Assembly (NCBI GenBank): GCA_013824615.1
Contig: PNOC01000020.1
Location: 1-60,167 of the forward strand
Direction: 5' to 3'
From: Thermodesulfovibrio sp.
GTDB taxonomy: Bacteria; Nitrospirota; Thermodesulfovibrionia; Thermodesulfovibrionales; UBA6898
DNA length: 60,167 nucleotides
Below the pieces are notes generated by a model. That model saw only the letters and a program-made list of their open reading frames with translations, was not told the origin of the DNA and searched no databases. The translations under genes and the position numbers were made by a program. This document shows, piece by piece, positions 10,211 to 19,576 of the stretch. Every line of letters starts with the position of its first letter. Positions within the stretch are counted from its first letter, which is position 1.

Positions 10211-11653
10211 CTATATCACGAACATATCGACGAACTCATTTACCGGCATGGCGTCCAGCTTTGCCTTGTTCAGGCATATTTCCAGGATCGCAGTCTGCTG
10301 CTTTGCAGGAAACCGGCGGGCCAGGTTCGTCCTGAATTTTTCAACGAGTACCGGCATACCTTCTTTCCGGCGGCGGCGATGACCGATCGGATACTCGACC
10401 TCGATCTTTGCGGTCTTTGAGCCGTCCTTAAAAAAGATCTGGATCGCGTTGGCTATGGAACGCTTTGCCGGATCATGATAATCCTTTGTATACTGGGAAT
10501 TTTCAATACAGGCCATCTTGTCCCTCAGGGCATCGATGCGGGGATCTGCCGCGATTGCATCTTCGTAGTGGGCAGAAGTGAGCTGTCCGAAGATCAGGCC
10601 TGTGGCTACCATATACTGCATGCAGTGGTCGCGGTCTGCCGGGTTGTTCAGCGGTCCTTTTTTGTCGATGATACGGATGGCCGACTCGTGTGTGGTGATC
10701 TCTATTTTCTTGATCTGATCAAGCCTGTCTTTCACCTTGGGATGGAGCTGCATGGCGCATTCCACTGCTGTCTGTGCATGAAACTCTGCAGGGAAGGAGA
10801 TCTTGAAGAGGACCTGTTCCATAACATAGGACCCGTAAGGCCGCTGAAACTTGAACTGATTTCCCCGGAAAAGAGAATCATAAAAGCCCCAGGTCTTGGC
10901 AGTGAGCACCGACGGATATCCCATCTCGCCCTTCAACGCCATGAGCGCAAGCCTGACCCCGCGGGCCGTGGCATCGCCCGCTGCCCAGGACTTCCGCGAG
11001 CCGGTGTTCGGTGCGTGGCGGTAGGTCCTGAGAGACTGCCCGTCCACCCAGGCATTTGAAACCGCGTTGATCACCTCTTCTTTTGTGCCGCCGAGCATCT
11101 TTGTTGCGACTGCGGTTGTCGCAACCTTTACCAGGACAACATGATCCAGGCCGACCCGGTTAAAGGCATTTTCAAGGGCGATGACCCCCTGTATCTCGTG
11201 GGCCTTGATCATGGCGGTCAGGACGTCCTTCATGGTAAGCGGAGCCTTGCCTTCTGAAACCGCCTTGCGGGAGATAAAATCGGCTGTGCCAAGGATTCCT
11301 CCCAGGTTGTCCGAGGGATGGCCCCACTCTGCGGCAAGCCAGGTGTCGTTGAAGTCGAGCCAGCGTATCATAGTCCCGATGTTAAAGGCTGCCTGGACAG
11401 GGTCGAGCTGAAACTGCGTGCCGGGGACCTTTGAACCGTTCGGGACGATTGTTCCGGGAACGATCGGGCCCAGGAGCTTGGTGCAGGCAGGATACCCAAG
11501 GGCCTCAAGGCCGCAGCCGAGGGTGTCGATAAGGCAATAGCGTGCCGTATCATATGCCTCTTTTGATTTTATCTGATAATCGCTGACGTATGCAGCAATG
11601 TCAGTAAGTACCTTGTCCGGCGCAGGGCGGACGTTCGAAACAGGTGAACTCAT
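10211..11653 (-). CDS. prpD: 2-methylcitrate dehydratase
   Basis: This 480-residue cluster-free dehydratase of the MmgE/PrpD family removes water from 2-methylcitrate to give 2-methyl-cis-aconitate. Family landmarks are [15 protein letters not shown] near residue 43, [28 protein letters not shown], and SKKAAGDA-like [16 protein letters not shown], together with [16 protein letters not shown]. The ATG has a GAGGTAA site. It sits between prpC (54 bp gap) and acnA. The length and the strong WLDFNDTW motif fit PrpD itself more than MmgE-like paralogues. Confidence 0.92.
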   Translation of the reverse strand: MSSPVSNVRPAPDKVLTDIAAYVSDYQIKSKEAYDTARYCLIDTLGCGLEALGYPACTKLLGPIVPGTIVPNGSKVPGTQFQLDPVQAAFNIGTMIRWLDFNDTWLAAEWGHPSDNLGGILGTADFISRKAVSEGKAPLTMKDVLTAMIKAHEIQGVIALENAFNRVGLDHVVLVKVATTAVATKMLGGTKEEVINAVSNAWVDGQSLRTYRHAPNTGSRKSWAAGDATARGVRLALMALKGEMGYPSVLTAKTWGFYDSLFRGNQFKFQRPYGSYVMEQVLFKISFPAEFHAQTAVECAMQLHPKVKDRLDQIKKIEITTHESAIRIIDKKGPLNNPADRDHCMQYMVATGLIFGQLTSAHYEDAIAADPRIDALRDKMACIENSQYTKDYHDPAKRSIANAIQIFFKDGSKTAKIEVEYPIGHRRRRKEGMPVLVEKFRTNLARRFPAKQQTAILEICLNKAKLDAMPVNEFVDMFVI

Positions 11654-11707
11654 TCTATTACCTCATATCTTTCATTAAATTTCTTCCGGCTGCAAAGCTC
11701 CAACATC

Positions 11708-12877
11708 TCAGCCCCTCTGCTCCATCGTGATGTATTTCCGGTCATCGAGCCCGGTATAGTTTGCGGACGGCCGGATGATCTTGTTGTCAAGACGCTGCTC
11801 TATTATATGGGCCCCCCATCCGGTGGTCCTTGAGATCACAAAAATGGGAGTGAACATCAGGGTCGGCACACCCATCATGTGGTAGGAGACCGCCGAATAC
11901 CAGTCAAGGTTCGCAAACATATTCTTTTCGTTCCGCATGACGGCTTCGATCCGGTCGGCCACGCGGTGCAGGTTCATGTTGTCTCCGTCCTTGCAGAGAT
12001 TTCTGGCAATCTCCTTTATAATCGGGTTCCGGGGGTCGGATACGGTGTAGACCGGGTGGCCAAAGCCGATGATGATCTCCTTGTTGGCAACCCTTGCCCG
12101 AATGTCGGCTTCAGCTTCTTCAGGGTTGCGATAGCGCCGCTGGATTTCGTGCGCCACTTCATTGGCGCCGCCGTGCTTCGGTCCGCGCAGTGCCCCGATG
12201 GCCCCGGTGATGGCAGAGTGCGTATCAGAGAGCGTTCCTGCTATGACCCGGGCAGCAAAGGTCGAGGCGGTAAACTCATGCTCTGCGTAGAGGATCAGGG
12301 ACTGGTCCAGCGCACGCTCGTGGAGTTTCGAAGGCTTGCGGCCGTGCAGCAGGTTCAGGAAATGGCCGGCCACGGTGTCGTCATCGGTCTCGACCTCAAT
12401 CCTCCTGCCGTTCTGGCTGAAGTGCCACCAGTAGAGAAGCATCGAGCCGAAAGAGGCAACCAGCCGGTCAATAATGTCGCGTGTGCCCTGGATGTTCCGG
12501 TCATCCTTCTCGGGAAGTACGGTTCCCAGCACTGAGCAGCCGGTCCGCAGCACATCCATGGGATGCGCTGCAGCTGGAATCTCTTCAAGCGCGCTCTTGA
12601 CCCGGGCAGGCAGGCCGCGCAGGCTCGCAAGCTTCTGCTTGTAGTCTTTCAGCTCCGACCGGGCCGGCAATTCGCCATGCACGAGGAGATACGCCACTTC
12701 TTCAAAGGTGGCCTTCATCGCAAGTTCCTGTATATCGTAGCCCCGGTAATGCAGGTCATTTCCGGTGCGGCCCACGGTGCAGACGGCTGTATTCCCGGCG
12801 CAGACTCCTGAGAGGGCAACGGATTTCTTCACCCTGGGAGCTGCTGTTTCTGAGGCTGGTATTGTCTCTGTACTCAT
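11708..12877 (-). CDS. prpC: 2-methylcitrate synthase / citrate synthase
   Basis: This 389-residue citrate-synthase-family enzyme condenses propionyl-CoA with oxaloacetate. [11 protein letters not shown] and [15 protein letters not shown] carry active-site histidines, and the C-terminal [20 protein letters not shown] contains the CoA/substrate Arg region. [10 protein letters not shown] near the N-terminus is also family-typical. It overlaps the prpB stop in an ATGA junction, so the two are translated together. Methylcitrate synthases often retain citrate synthase activity, and no separate gltA is in this window, so it may serve both cycles; that is inference. Confidence 0.91.
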   Translation of the reverse strand: MSTETIPASETAAPRVKKSVALSGVCAGNTAVCTVGRTGNDLHYRGYDIQELAMKATFEEVAYLLVHGELPARSELKDYKQKLASLRGLPARVKSALEEIPAAAHPMDVLRTGCSVLGTVLPEKDDRNIQGTRDIIDRLVASFGSMLLYWWHFSQNGRRIEVETDDDTVAGHFLNLLHGRKPSKLHERALDQSLILYAEHEFTASTFAARVIAGTLSDTHSAITGAIGALRGPKHGGANEVAHEIQRRYRNPEEAEADIRARVANKEIIIGFGHPVYTVSDPRNPIIKEIARNLCKDGDNMNLHRVADRIEAVMRNEKNMFANLDWYSAVSYHMMGVPTLMFTPIFVISRTTGWGAHIIEQRLDNKIIRPSANYTGLDDRKYITMEQRG

Positions 12878-13764
12878 TTTTCAGTCTCCTTAGAAAATAT
12901 TTTATTCAGTTTTTCCTCGAATGCATGATAATCAAGATACTCATAGAGCTCGGAGCGGCTCTGCATGAGATCCAGAACGTTCTTTTGTGTACCCTCATTG
13001 CGAATCGCCCCATATACTGACAGCGCTGCCCTGCTCATGGCCCGGAAGGCTGAAAGCGGGTAAAGGACCAGAGAGACGTCTGCGCTGCGCAGTTCCTCGG
13101 TGGTATATAATGGGGTTGAGCCAAACTCAGTGATATTGGCCAGAATCGGTACGTTGACCGCCTCGGCAAACTTCTTGAACATGGCGAGGTCAGTCATCGC
13201 CTCCGGAAAGATCATGTCCGCGCCCGCTGCGACGCAGGCGCAGGCCCGGTCAATGGCCGCCTCAAGTCCTTCTACCGCAAGGGCATCCGTCCTCGCCATA
13301 ATGACAAAGCTGGGGTCGGTCTTTGCGTCGACCGCTGCCTTTATCCGGTCCACCATCTCCTCTTTGCTGACTATGGCCTTGCCAGGCCGGTGGCCGCAGC
13401 GCTTTGCCTGGACCTGGTCCTCCATATGGACTGCGGCAGCGCCGAAGCGAATCATGGACTTCACCGTCCTGGCGATATTGAAGGCCCCGCCCCAGCCGGT
13501 GTCAATATCCACCAGCACCGGCAGTTCAGTAATATCGGTAATGCGGCGGAGGTCGGTGAGTACATCGTCCATGGTGCTGATCCCAAGGTCGGGAACGCCC
13601 AGAGAACTGGCAGCAACCCCGCCACCAGAGAGATAGAGCGCCCTGAAACCCGTCCGCTCTGCCAGGCGGGCAGCATAGGCATTGATAGCCCCGACCACCT
13701 GGAGAGGCCTTTCTTCCTGCACCGCCTTCCGGAAACGCGCCCCTGCTGATAATTTGTTATTCAT
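12874..13764 (-). CDS. prpB: 2-methylisocitrate lyase
   Basis: This 296-residue isocitrate-lyase-superfamily enzyme cleaves 2-methylisocitrate to pyruvate and succinate. [18 protein letters not shown] holds the Mg-binding acid, [20 protein letters not shown] contains the catalytic Cys in its KRCGH motif, and [13 protein letters not shown] is the next conserved strand. It is the first gene of the minus-strand cluster. A strong GAGGAGG site precedes the ATG, and a palindrome-rich candidate control region lies just upstream. Phosphonomutase-type relatives lack the full KRCGHRPGK motif, so the assignment is firm. Confidence 0.93.
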   Translation of the reverse strand: MNNKLSAGARFRKAVQEERPLQVVGAINAYAARLAERTGFRALYLSGGGVAASSLGVPDLGISTMDDVLTDLRRITDITELPVLVDIDTGWGGAFNIARTVKSMIRFGAAAVHMEDQVQAKRCGHRPGKAIVSKEEMVDRIKAAVDAKTDPSFVIMARTDALAVEGLEAAIDRACACVAAGADMIFPEAMTDLAMFKKFAEAVNVPILANITEFGSTPLYTTEELRSADVSLVLYPLSAFRAMSRAALSVYGAIRNEGTQKNVLDLMQSRSELYEYLDYHAFEEKLNKIFSKETEK

Positions 13765-13790
13765 AATTTATCGCCTCCTCAAACTCATTT

Positions 13791-13822
13791 CTTGTTTATA
13801 TACTGTATAGCATATTAACAAG
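13791..13822. promoter_or_regulatory. Candidate operator of the prp cluster
   Basis: CTTGTT (13791-13796) and AACAAG (13817-13822) form an inverted repeat that encloses the perfect 11-base palindrome TATACTGTATA (13799-13809). It lies 27-58 bases upstream of the prpB ATG. Such a symmetric AT-rich site in front of a catabolic cluster suggests a dimeric repressor or activator. No convincing -35/-10 pair was recognised here, and no PrpR-like regulator gene is in the window. The binding protein is unknown. Confidence 0.4.
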
Positions 13823-14457
13823 AAGCGTACCAGCTCTTTATGGAGAATTAACAGATGGAGATCAGGCACTGTCTAGGGGCAATAAATACTTTATTTTCAG
13901 ATTGTTAAGTAATTATTATGAAAATGGCAAGGGGGAGGTGAACTAATAACTAGCCAGCTTGAGAGCGCAATAAAATGCGTATAAATTCATTTATTGCATG
14001 CAATATATTGCATTTAAGGGTGCGCTTAGGAGTAGAGGTGTATTCCTGCGGCACCTGCCTGAAGTATTACAATCTGGAGTCAGAGCTGAAGGTTGGCTTC
14101 AGGGGGACGACGAACCATGCGGTTGAGGGAAAGCAGGACTCTCAGAAGACTGTCTGGATCGGATAAAGACCGGATGTGTATTAAAGAATATCAAACGGAA
14201 ATAAATAAGTATGGTGTCACCGGAAATTGTGAATCTTGAGGGCACATAGCACCGGAATGAAAGTTTGTATGAAATGTATTACTATATCAGGGTAATAAGG
14301 GTTGGGTGCAAGGTTTCCGGCCCGGGGAGACGCTGAAGAGTTGTCGAAGTAGTAAACGGTGAAATGTGTGGCTTGCGTTCTTACTGATGTAGTTTTTTTG
14401 TTTAGAAATGCCGACTTATTTGATAATTGAACCCTATTTCGAGAAGGGGGCTGCACC
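13823..14457. other. Gene-poor gap between prpB and the TonB receptor
   Basis: This stretch holds no intact gene. It contains nested palindromes TTGCATGCAA (13994-14003) and TGCAATATATTGCA (13999-14012), and a short YedF-like remnant described separately. The part nearest the receptor (14170-14440) has no reading frame I can support. I looked for a cobalamin-type or other known riboswitch core there and saw none. Confidence 0.5.
14020..14166 (+). pseudogene. Remnant of a YedF-like selenium-metabolism protein (C-terminal fragment)
   Basis: The frame from 14020 reads LGVEVYSCGTCLKYYNLES followed by ELKVG and ends at a stop at 14166. VEVYSCGTCLKYY resembles the conserved C-terminal GVEI-x-CGTCL-x-YY segment of DsrE-like YedF proteins, which are linked with selenium metabolism. 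The upstream sulfurtransferase and DsrE parts are absent, so this looks like a decayed or truncated gene of about 48 residues. An in-frame ATG at 13975 exists but the residues before 14020 do not look like the family. The genome uses selenocysteine (selA, selB and a selenoprotein are present), which makes the identification sensible. Similarity is short and judged by eye. Confidence 0.45.
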
Positions 14458-16512
14458 GTGAATCTCAAAAGAATCTCTCTCACCTGCCTGTTGTTCGTGT
14501 CAGTACTTTGTTCTATCTCGCCTGCCCATGCAATCTCGAAAGAAGAACAGGCATTTCTTTCGATGTATTTCAAGCCCGAGGAGCTGGAGATCTCCACCCG
14601 GCGCGCCATTCCGTTAATAAAAGCCCCTGCTATTGCCACGGTGATTACGGACAGGGAAATACGCACTATGGGGGCGAGGACGTTGATTGATGTTTTAAAG
14701 CTTGTTCCCGGGATGGGCATCTCAATAACCGACCAGGGGTTTTACAGGTTAGAGGTGAGAGGAACGGTCACCGGACAATCTGAAAAGGTCCTCGTCATGA
14801 TCGATGGTCATGGCCTCAACAGAAACGTTGCAGGGAGCGCCTTTCCCTTTTTTCTTGATTATCTCAGTGTCGACAACATTAGGAAAATTGAGATTGTCAG
14901 AGGACCCGGTTCCGCCCTCTACGGTACCAACGCGTTTGTCGCGGTGATAAACATCATCACAAAGAGCTCAGAGGACGTGGAAGGTGCAAATCTATCGGTT
15001 TCAGGGGGAAGCTTTGACACCCGGAAATACAATCTTCTTGCGGGAAAGACTTTTAGTAACGGCCTGAAGATATCGGGCAGCATTGACTATTTGAAAACAG
15101 ACGGACCAGACCTGCTCATAACAAGAGACCGGCTGTCAGGGACGCCGTTCACCACTGCACCGGGCAATGCAGATACCAGGTTTGAAGGGGCAGGTATATT
15201 TCTTGAGGCTTCGTATAAAAATTTAACATACCGCAGCCAGTATCTGGCCAACGACAGGGGGGCATACCTTGGTCTTGGTTATGCACTGACGGATTTCAAT
15301 TCCATCAAGTCATATAATTTCTGGCAGGAACTGAGCTACAGTCATTCCTTCACAGAAAAGTTCTCTTCGAAGATTAAATTATATTATGACTATTTCAATC
15401 AGGACTGGCTTGTAAAAGTCTTTCCGAACGGTTTTGCCGGGTCGTTTCCAGATGGTATGATCGGCGGGCCGAAGGCCAAGGACAGAACAATAGGCGGTGA
15501 AATTCAGTTTGATTACAGCATTTCAGATACAAATCAGCTGCTCGCGGGGATTAATTACGAAGAGTTGAAGCAATATGCTGTGAAAGCCATCTCAAATTTT
15601 AATCCCATCACAGGTGAATACCTTGGAGCCGTTCAGGATATATCGTCGTGGGCCAACTGGAACAGGAATGCCAAGAGGTATATATTCGCCGCCTATTTTC
15701 AGGATGAGTGGAATATCAGAGACAATGTAAGCCTTACCGCCGGGGGACGGTACGACCATTACAGTGACTTCGGCGATACAATAAATCCTCGGTTTGGTGT
15801 AGTCTGGAGGTTTCTTGAAAATGCGGAGCTGAAGCTGCTTTACGGTCAGGCATTCAGGGCACCCACTTTCACAGAGTTATACACCGTCAACAACCCTACT
15901 CTCATGGGAAACCCTGCGCTTGCCCCTGAAAAAATTAAAACGTATGAGGCGAGTATCGGCTACACGTATGCAGGGCGGTTCAGGATCGACCTGAACTATT
16001 TTTACAACGACATGGATGACCTGATCGTTCGTAATCTCTCCACGTCACCGGCGACCTATGCAAACCTGGGACGAGCAAAAAGCAACGGCATCGAGGCAGT
16101 GCTCTCCGGAAAGTACTCTGCGGATAATTACTGGAAGATCTCATATTCCTGGCAGGATCCGAGGGACTCTCATACCGGGGCGAGGCTAGCCTTCGTTCCG
16201 GGCAACAGGGCAAGTGCCAGCGTGAATTATGGTCTTTCGAAATATCTTGTATCACATGTTGATGTCTTATGGACAGGTACACGCCCGAGGCCCAAGGGAG
16301 ATACAAGGGATGATGTGGCATCATATACAACGGTCGACCTGACACTGACACTGAGAAATGTTTATAAGACCCTTGAGATCCAGGCAGCAATTCATAACCT
16401 ATTTGATGAAAAATACGAGGACCCTGATCTATCGGGTGCTTCGCGGTTTATTCCCCATGATTATCCGAGAGAAGGGATTTCTGCACTGTTGCGTATCAGT
16501 TATAAATTTTGA
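14458..16512 (+). CDS. TonB-dependent outer membrane receptor
   Basis: This 684-residue outer-membrane transporter uses TonB energy to import a scarce ligand. The signal peptide ends near SISPAHA. A plug domain follows: APAIATVITDREIRTMGART, GQSEKVLVMIDGH and IEIVRGPGSALYGTNAFVAV are standard plug motifs. The rest is a beta-barrel with many aromatic alternating strands. FDEKYEDPDLSG and a terminal Phe close the barrel. The start is GTG at 14458 with GAGAAGGGGG ahead of it. It resembles cobalamin, haem and siderophore receptors, but the ligand cannot be told from sequence. No exbB, exbD, tonB or ABC importer is adjacent, and its downstream neighbour is convergent, so it is probably transcribed alone. 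Confidence 0.9.
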   Translation: MNLKRISLTCLLFVSVLCSISPAHAISKEEQAFLSMYFKPEELEISTRRAIPLIKAPAIATVITDREIRTMGARTLIDVLKLVPGMGISITDQGFYRLEVRGTVTGQSEKVLVMIDGHGLNRNVAGSAFPFFLDYLSVDNIRKIEIVRGPGSALYGTNAFVAVINIITKSSEDVEGANLSVSGGSFDTRKYNLLAGKTFSNGLKISGSIDYLKTDGPDLLITRDRLSGTPFTTAPGNADTRFEGAGIFLEASYKNLTYRSQYLANDRGAYLGLGYALTDFNSIKSYNFWQELSYSHSFTEKFSSKIKLYYDYFNQDWLVKVFPNGFAGSFPDGMIGGPKAKDRTIGGEIQFDYSISDTNQLLAGINYEELKQYAVKAISNFNPITGEYLGAVQDISSWANWNRNAKRYIFAAYFQDEWNIRDNVSLTAGGRYDHYSDFGDTINPRFGVVWRFLENAELKLLYGQAFRAPTFTELYTVNNPTLMGNPALAPEKIKTYEASIGYTYAGRFRIDLNYFYNDMDDLIVRNLSTSPATYANLGRAKSNGIEAVLSGKYSADNYWKISYSWQDPRDSHTGARLAFVPGNRASASVNYGLSKYLVSHVDVLWTGTRPRPKGDTRDDVASYTTVDLTLTLRNVYKTLEIQAAIHNLFDEKYEDPDLSGASRFIPHDYPREGISALLRISYKF

Positions 16513-16551
16513 TTCCTCGAAGTGGCCGCAAGCGGCCGGAAAACAGTATGC

Positions 16552-17382
16552 TCACGCCGGAATTATCCGGCGCTGTTTTCTGACCAGAAAGCCTTCTGCA
16601 ATCAATTTGTTCAGTATGGCCACAGCCCTTGATTGTTCGCTGTTCAGCTGCTTAAGGATTTGTTGTTCAGTCATGCTCCCTGTATCAAGGACTGTCTTGA
16701 GTATCTGACCCCGAAGCTGACGGTCGGAACCTCTGAAGGTACTTTGCTTCTGGTAGTGAGCGCTTTTTTTGGCGGGATTTCCGTGTTTTTTCTTGAGCAG
16801 GGTTCCATAGTCCATCAGGGCGTTATACCAGTTGCGCGGCTCCTTACGATCAAGGGTCCTCTCAACCAGGGGCAGGATTTCCTTGTCTGCAACCTGGTCC
16901 TGGTCATTGAAAAAGAAATGAATGAAGACGGCCCTGATATTCGTCTCGACAAAGACAACCGGCTGATTATAGGCAAAGGCCATGACGGCAGCGGCAGTAT
17001 ATCTGCCGACCCCGGGAAGTGTTGACAGGGCCTCTGCAGTATCCGGAATCCTGCCGCCCCGTTCATCCGTCACAAACTTTGCCGCGTTATGCAGAGCGAT
17101 AGCCCGTCGGTTATACCCGAGTCCCTGCCAGGCCCGCAGAACCTCAGCGAGAGGGGCTGAGCCCAGCGCCACGACATCTGGAAAGAGTGCAATGAACTGC
17201 TGGTATTTTTCCGTCACCCGGTCGACCTGTGTCTGCTGGAGCATAATCTCTGAAACGAGGATACGGTACGGATCAGTCGTTCGGCGCCAGGGGAGCTTCC
17301 GTCGGTTCAGCTGATAATGGGCATAAATTACTGTTCTGAAGCTCCTGACCCGGTATGGGGTCAGGAGCTTTTCAAGTTTCAT
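16552..17382 (-). CDS. MutY-like adenine DNA glycosylase lacking the iron-sulfur cluster
   Basis: This 276-residue HhH-GPD protein resembles A/G-specific adenine glycosylases. RTTDPYRILVSEIMLQQTQV includes the catalytic Glu and QT motif, and LPGVGRYTAAAVMAFAY is the helix-hairpin-helix. Two things differ from classical MutY. The usual Asp after the hairpin is Glu (VVFVETNIRAV), and the C-terminal four-Cys [4Fe-4S] loop is absent, replaced by GNPAKKSAHYQKQSTFRG. A winged-helix-like tail (TEQQILKQLNSEQSRAVAIL) takes the place of the NUDIX-like domain. The ATG at 17382 is chosen because the frame upstream overlaps the helicase by 127 bp and looks non-coding. It lies 19 bp after that helicase and is probably co-transcribed. 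Related cluster-less proteins exist in other bacteria. Confidence 0.8.
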   Translation of the reverse strand: MKLEKLLTPYRVRSFRTVIYAHYQLNRRKLPWRRTTDPYRILVSEIMLQQTQVDRVTEKYQQFIALFPDVVALGSAPLAEVLRAWQGLGYNRRAIALHNAAKFVTDERGGRIPDTAEALSTLPGVGRYTAAAVMAFAYNQPVVFVETNIRAVFIHFFFNDQDQVADKEILPLVERTLDRKEPRNWYNALMDYGTLLKKKHGNPAKKSAHYQKQSTFRGSDRQLRGQILKTVLDTGSMTEQQILKQLNSEQSRAVAILNKLIAEGFLVRKQRRIIPA

Positions 17383-17401
17383 ACTGGTGCATCCGGAAAG
17401 C

Positions 17402-18979
17402 TTACCGCCGCTGCATTTTTTTGGCGTGCTGAATGCGGACTTTTCTCCCTTTGAGCACAACGTCATTGATCGCGCTGACAACCCTGTCTGCCAGGTCAGC
17501 AGGGACTTCGACAAAGCTGAAAGTGTCATAAAGGGCTATATTGCCTATCCTTCTGGCCGGGATGCCCGCCTCGGCAGAGATGGACTTGACGATATCGACG
17601 ACCTGTATCTTGTCCTTCCTGCCGATCGTCATGAAGAGCTTCACAAACCCCTTGGTCGAAGCTCCTTCAGAGCTGCTGGATTCTTTAATCTCGCTGACAG
17701 CCTGATCACCCGCAATAAGGCTGAGGGCAGCCGCAGCAACCACGGGGGCAGGATGCTGGGCAAGGAGTGTCTCCGCCAACCGGAGATAATCCGTATGCTT
17801 CCCCTGCGTAATTGCCTCGGTAAAATCGGCCACAATGCCGTCCTCCCGGGCTTTCTTGACCTCAGCCGTCGTCGGCAGGGCGCCTTTTTTGATCTTGGTC
17901 TTTGCAGAAAGTTCGATAAGTCTCAGCTGCCGGTATTCCCGGGGCGTTACAAAGGTTATCGCTATGCCGGACTTCCCGGCGCGGCCGGTCCTTCCGATCC
18001 TGTGCACGTAACTGTCGGGGTCCTGGGGGATGCTGAAGTTGATAACATGAGAGACGTCCGAGATGTCGAGTCCCCTTGCGGCAACGTCAGTGGCCACGAG
18101 GATATCAATGTCCCCCTTCTTGAACTTGCGTATCATTTCATCGCGATGGTCCTGGGTGAAATCGCCATGGATTGCGCCTGCATGATATCCCATCTTCTGC
18201 AGCTTGCTCGATACGTCATCGACCTCCCTCTTGGTATGGCAGAAGATGAGTGTCAGGGAAGGGTCTTCGACATCGAGCAGGCGGGTAAGTGCCTTGATCT
18301 TGTCCTCTTCCCTCACCTCGTAGAAAACCTGCTTGATTTTTGCAACGACGAGTTCAGACGCACTGACCTGAACGCTCTCGGGATTGTCCATGAACTTCAG
18401 GGCCAGTGTCCGGATCGGCTTGGGGAGCGTTGCCGAGAAGAGCAGAACCTGTCTTTTCTTCGGAATCTCTTTTAATATCGTCTCCATGTCATCGATGAAG
18501 CCCATGGCGAGCATCTCGTCGGCCTCATCAAAAACAATGCTTTTTATCTCTTTGAGAATAAGGGTCTTCCGCTGGATATGGTCGATGACCCTTCCCGGCG
18601 TGCCGACAATGATATCGACCCCCCTCTTGAGGCTGCGGATCTGCCCCTCCATCGACTGACCGCCATAAATCGCCACACAGGTGACTCCCTTGCTCTGGCC
18701 GATCTTATTGAGCTCCGACGCGACCTGAACGGCCAGTTCACGCGTGGGGACGAGCACGATGGCATAGGGGAATTTGCCTTTTTCGACTTTTTCAATCAGG
18801 GGCACGCCAAAGGCAACGGTCTTGCCCGTGCCGGTTTGTGCCTGGCCAATGACATCCCTGCCCTTGAGAGCCGGGGGGATGGCGATCTTCTGGATAGGAG
18901 TCGGCTCTTCAAAGCCCATGTCGCTGAGAGACTTCAGTACTGCGTCGGATATTCCAAACTCATAGAACTTCTTATACAC
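17402..18979 (-). CDS. DEAD-box ATP-dependent RNA helicase with DbpA-type RNA-binding tail
   Basis: This 525-residue protein unwinds structured RNA, probably in ribosome assembly or mRNA turnover. The Q motif PTPIQKIAIPPAL, Walker A AQTGTGKT, PTRELAVQV, TPGR, DEAD, SAT and HRIGRTGRAG are all present in order. Residues about 445-520 (KLFMTIGRKDKIQVVDIVKS onward) form a DbpA-like RNA-binding fold, with a basic end. This is the CsdA/DeaD group. The start is GTG (18979) with AAAGGAG ahead. The MutY-like gene follows on the same strand. Cold-shock control is usual for this family but no leader feature was identified. Confidence 0.92.
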   Translation of the reverse strand: MYKKFYEFGISDAVLKSLSDMGFEEPTPIQKIAIPPALKGRDVIGQAQTGTGKTVAFGVPLIEKVEKGKFPYAIVLVPTRELAVQVASELNKIGQSKGVTCVAIYGGQSMEGQIRSLKRGVDIIVGTPGRVIDHIQRKTLILKEIKSIVFDEADEMLAMGFIDDMETILKEIPKKRQVLLFSATLPKPIRTLALKFMDNPESVQVSASELVVAKIKQVFYEVREEDKIKALTRLLDVEDPSLTLIFCHTKREVDDVSSKLQKMGYHAGAIHGDFTQDHRDEMIRKFKKGDIDILVATDVAARGLDISDVSHVINFSIPQDPDSYVHRIGRTGRAGKSGIAITFVTPREYRQLRLIELSAKTKIKKGALPTTAEVKKAREDGIVADFTEAITQGKHTDYLRLAETLLAQHPAPVVAAAALSLIAGDQAVSEIKESSSSEGASTKGFVKLFMTIGRKDKIQVVDIVKSISAEAGIPARRIGNIALYDTFSFVEVPADLADRVVSAINDVVLKGRKVRIQHAKKMQRR

Positions 18980-19054
18980 TGGATCTGCTCCTTTGTTAGC
19001 GTGGTTTATACAATGGGGAGCTGGAATATCCTTGCATATACGCCAGCCGGCTTG

Positions 19055-19459
19055 TCAGCTTTTCTTCTTCCGTGAGGAACGTGCCCCGGGTTCGACCCCG
19101 AACCGCGGGTCATTCCGCAGGACGGCCTCGACTATATCTGCAGCAACTGATTCAAAATCTTCTAAAGACTCTGAAAGGTAAAGCCACTTCTTCAACACAG
19201 GGTGCTCTGCTGCAGCGCTGAACTCGCCCTGTATTGCCGGGTGAAACTCTCTTTCAGTCGGGATCAGGATCCCGTTCCAGGGCTCCTCTCCTGAGGCAAG
19301 CACCAATACCAGCCGGCCATGAAGATAGGCCGCAAGACAACCGAACATCGGGCGTTCCAGATAATCCGGCTGATCGAGCAACGGCTCCAGGATCCAGCGG
19401 AGTGTCTGGTGTTTTGGTTTCTTTTGCGCTGCGGGCAAACCTCTGCTCTTTTTTAACAT
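19055..19459 (-). CDS. Conserved small protein, possibly TfoX N-terminal-like
   Basis: This 134-residue protein has no signal peptide or membrane segment. ERPMFGCLAAYLHGRLVLVL resembles the PMFG-x-hGr pattern of TfoX N-terminal and related fold proteins, and PWNGILIPTEREFHPA follows. The C-terminus is basic (SSRKKKS). I do not recognise a defined function. The gene lies between the helicase and a small hypothetical, all on the minus strand. Its ribosome site is weak. Confidence 0.6.
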   Translation of the reverse strand: MLKKSRGLPAAQKKPKHQTLRWILEPLLDQPDYLERPMFGCLAAYLHGRLVLVLASGEEPWNGILIPTEREFHPAIQGEFSAAAEHPVLKKWLYLSESLEDFESVAADIVEAVLRNDPRFGVEPGARSSRKKKS

Positions 19460-19576
19460 GGCTTACGAGTGCGTAAAAGACAGCATACCGAGGTATGGAA
19501 AATACCACCTCCGGGACGACAATTCACAGGAGCTGCCCTTTCTCCCGGAAACAGCCAGGAAGAAATAGGGAAACAA

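Noticed and set aside
14170-14457. Cobalamin or other riboswitch upstream of the TonB receptor.
   Set aside because: Hairpin-like pieces exist, but I could not find the conserved core of a B12, FMN or c-di-GMP switch.
14217-14720. A 167-codon minus-strand frame.
   Set aside because: It lies largely antisense to the receptor's start and has no recognisable domain or ribosome site.
16553-16572. Hairpin CGCCGGA-ATTA-TCCGGCG as a terminator of the receptor gene.
   Set aside because: It encodes the last residues of the MutY-like gene and has no adequate T run; a weak GGCCG hairpin near 16524 also lacks one.
17383-17529. Longer N-terminus for the MutY-like gene.
   Set aside because: It overlaps the helicase 3' end by 127 bp and reads as low-quality sequence; the protein family starts near the ATG at 17382.
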